NCBI GenBank assembly: GCA_964622315.1
Contig: CAZUOY010000077.1
Location: 1-6,407 of the forward strand
Source of the DNA: JAYFNU01 sp964622315
Lineage (GTDB): Bacteria; Bacillota; Clostridia; Oscillospirales; Ruminococcaceae
DNA: 6,407 nucleotides
Direction of reading: 5' to 3'
Part shown: positions 5,117 to 6,407 of the stretch, piece by piece
Layout of the letters: every line of letters begins with the position of its first letter
How positions within the stretch are numbered: the first letter of the stretch is position 1
Notes under the pieces: model-generated
The model's input: only the letters and a program-made list of their open reading frames with translations
Databases searched by the model: none
What the model was told of the DNA's origin: nothing
Made by a program: the position numbers and the translations under genes

Positions 5117-6407
5117 ATGAAAAACCTAAAACCGCTAACTATACTTCACTCAAACGATATGCACGGAGATTTTCTTGCAGACAGTGTAGATGAAAAGCTT
5201 CTCGGCGGCGTTTCAATGCTTTCGGGCTATGTAAACAAAACGCGCAGAGAGGTTCAAAACGTAATATACACAATTTCAGGCGATATGTTCCGTGGCTCGG
5301 TTATCGACGCGGAATTTAAGGGTATGTCAACTATTGAGATAATGAATATGCTTGCACCCGACGTGGTGACCCTCGGTAACCACGAAATAGATTACGGAAT
5401 AGCTCACCTTCTGTTTATCGAGAAGTGCGCTAAGTTTCCGATAATAAACGCGAATCTTTTCATTTCCACCAACCACACACGCCTTTTCCGTCCGCACTAC
5501 CTGCTTGAAATAGACGGTATGAAGGTTTTGTTTATCGGAATAATCACCGAGGATGTACTTTCGCAGACAAAGCAGGATTCACTTATCGGTTCTTTCGTAA
5601 ATATATACGAGGTTGTCGAGGAGGTTGAAAAAATCTGCGATTCCTATAAAAAGACCGACGTAGACCTCACGGTGCTTCTTACACATATCGGCTTTGAGGA
5701 GGACAAGCGGCTTGCCGAAAAGCTTCCGCGTGAGCTTGGTATAGATATGATTATCGGCGGACATTCTCACACGGTGCTTGAGGAGCCCGAACGGGTGAAC
5801 GATATACTTATTGCGCAGGCGGGCACGGGTACCGACCAGATAGGTCGCTTTGACCTTGAGATAGACACAGACACAAATTCAATAGCAAGCTTTAGGTGGC
5901 AGCTTGTTCCTATTGACAGCTCGCACTGCCCACGCGACACTGCGCTTGAAGACGTAATTTTGAAATATAAGACCCAGACCGACGCAAAGTACGGAAGAAT
6001 TATCACAAAGCTTATGCGCCAGCTTACCCACCCGTCTCGAACACAGGAGACCGAGGTCGGAAATCTTTTCGCTGACATAGTTAAGGAAAGCCTCGGAATA
6101 GACATTATGCTGCTTGGCTCAGGCAGTATAAGAAACGAGTATTTCGGACCGATAGTTGAATTTGGCGAGCTTACCGAAATCTTCCCATATGACGACGCGG
6201 TTTATCTTTTAAAGGTAACGGGTGCGCAGTTTAAGCAGATGATTAAGTATGTGCTGCGCGATGACGCGTTCGCGGGTCACACCGAGTTCTACCAGTATTC
6301 CGACGGAGTGGAAATTCAATATAACAAAGCGCGCCGCGAGCTTATGAAGCTTAATTTTTGCGGTAAACCCATAGAAGACGGGCGCGTTTATTCGTTGGGA
6401 CTTCAGA
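5117..6407 (+). CDS. Metallophosphatase/5'-nucleotidase, UshA/YunD type, 3'-truncated by window edge
   Basis: Two-metal phosphoesterase that should remove phosphate from nucleotides or related phosphate esters. The 430 visible codons have no stop before the edge, so roughly the last 30-80 residues are probably missing. The N-terminal metallophosphatase domain (about 7-270) shows every ligand motif: SNDMHG (D14, H16), SGDMFRG (D56), LGNHEIDYG (N88, H89, D92), LTHIG (H190) and GGHSHT (H216, H218). The C-terminal nucleotide-binding domain (from about 290) has ETEVGNLFAD (311-320), GSIRN (336-340) and IFPYDD (355-360). The ATG at 5117 follows AAAGGAAG and gives an N-terminus starting directly with the first beta strand (MKNLKPLTILHSNDMHG). 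There is no signal peptide or membrane segment, so it is probably cytosolic, like B. subtilis YunD and unlike periplasmic UshA. It sits behind its own promoter and the nadE terminator. Family is sure; the substrate is open. Confidence 0.93.
   Translation, partial: MKNLKPLTILHSNDMHGDFLADSVDEKLLGGVSMLSGYVNKTRREVQNVIYTISGDMFRGSVIDAEFKGMSTIEIMNMLAPDVVTLGNHEIDYGIAHLLFIEKCAKFPIINANLFISTNHTRLFRPHYLLEIDGMKVLFIGIITEDVLSQTKQDSLIGSFVNIYEVVEEVEKICDSYKKTDVDLTVLLTHIGFEEDKRLAEKLPRELGIDMIIGGHSHTVLEEPERVNDILIAQAGTGTDQIGRFDLEIDTDTNSIASFRWQLVPIDSSHCPRDTALEDVILKYKTQTDAKYGRIITKLMRQLTHPSRTQETEVGNLFADIVKESLGIDIMLLGSGSIRNEYFGPIVEFGELTEIFPYDDAVYLLKVTGAQFKQMIKYVLRDDAFAGHTEFYQYSDGVEIQYNKARRELMKLNFCGKPIEDGRVYSLGLQ

Overview
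The window is a stretch of ordinary bacterial chromosome with all genes on the + strand and gene packing of about 95%. The RpoA and L17 sequences, the strong GGAG-type ribosome binding sites and the extended -10 promoters point to a low-to-mid GC Firmicute. A clostridial lineage (Oscillospirales-like gut Clostridia) is my best guess. That placement is by sequence feel, not by a search. I see no mobile element, CRISPR array, tRNA, rRNA or phage gene.

Layout: (1) 1-782 holds the 3' four-fifths of rpoA (RNA polymerase alpha subunit), cut by the left edge. (2) 814-1155 is rplQ (ribosomal protein L17), the last gene of the ribosomal-protein/alpha operon. It is closed by a strong intrinsic terminator at 1176-1211. 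(3) A new transcription unit starts from a promoter just behind that terminator: a YgiQ-family radical SAM protein (1258-3117) and nadE, the glutamine-dependent NAD+ synthetase (3114-5009). The two overlap by 4 bases (ATGA). A well-formed second promoter for nadE lies inside the end of ygiQ (3038-3066). A terminator at 5021-5043 ends this unit. (4) After a 107-base gap with that terminator, a 14-base palindrome and a good promoter, a UshA/YunD-type metallophosphatase/5'-nucleotidase begins at 5117 and runs off the right edge. It has no signal peptide.

How the genes fit together: rpoA and rplQ are core transcription and translation genes. The second half has a plausible NAD/nucleotide theme. 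NadE makes NAD+ from deamido-NAD+ in the cytosol, and the next gene encodes a probably cytosolic nucleotidase of a superfamily whose members hydrolyse nucleotides, including NMN and NAD in some cases. The YgiQ protein has no firmly known reaction and is translationally linked to NadE here. I found no clearly new multi-gene system. The points most worth a second look are the internal nadE promoter, the ygiQ-nadE coupling, an A9 slippery tract exactly at the NadE domain junction, and the palindrome over the nucleotidase promoter.
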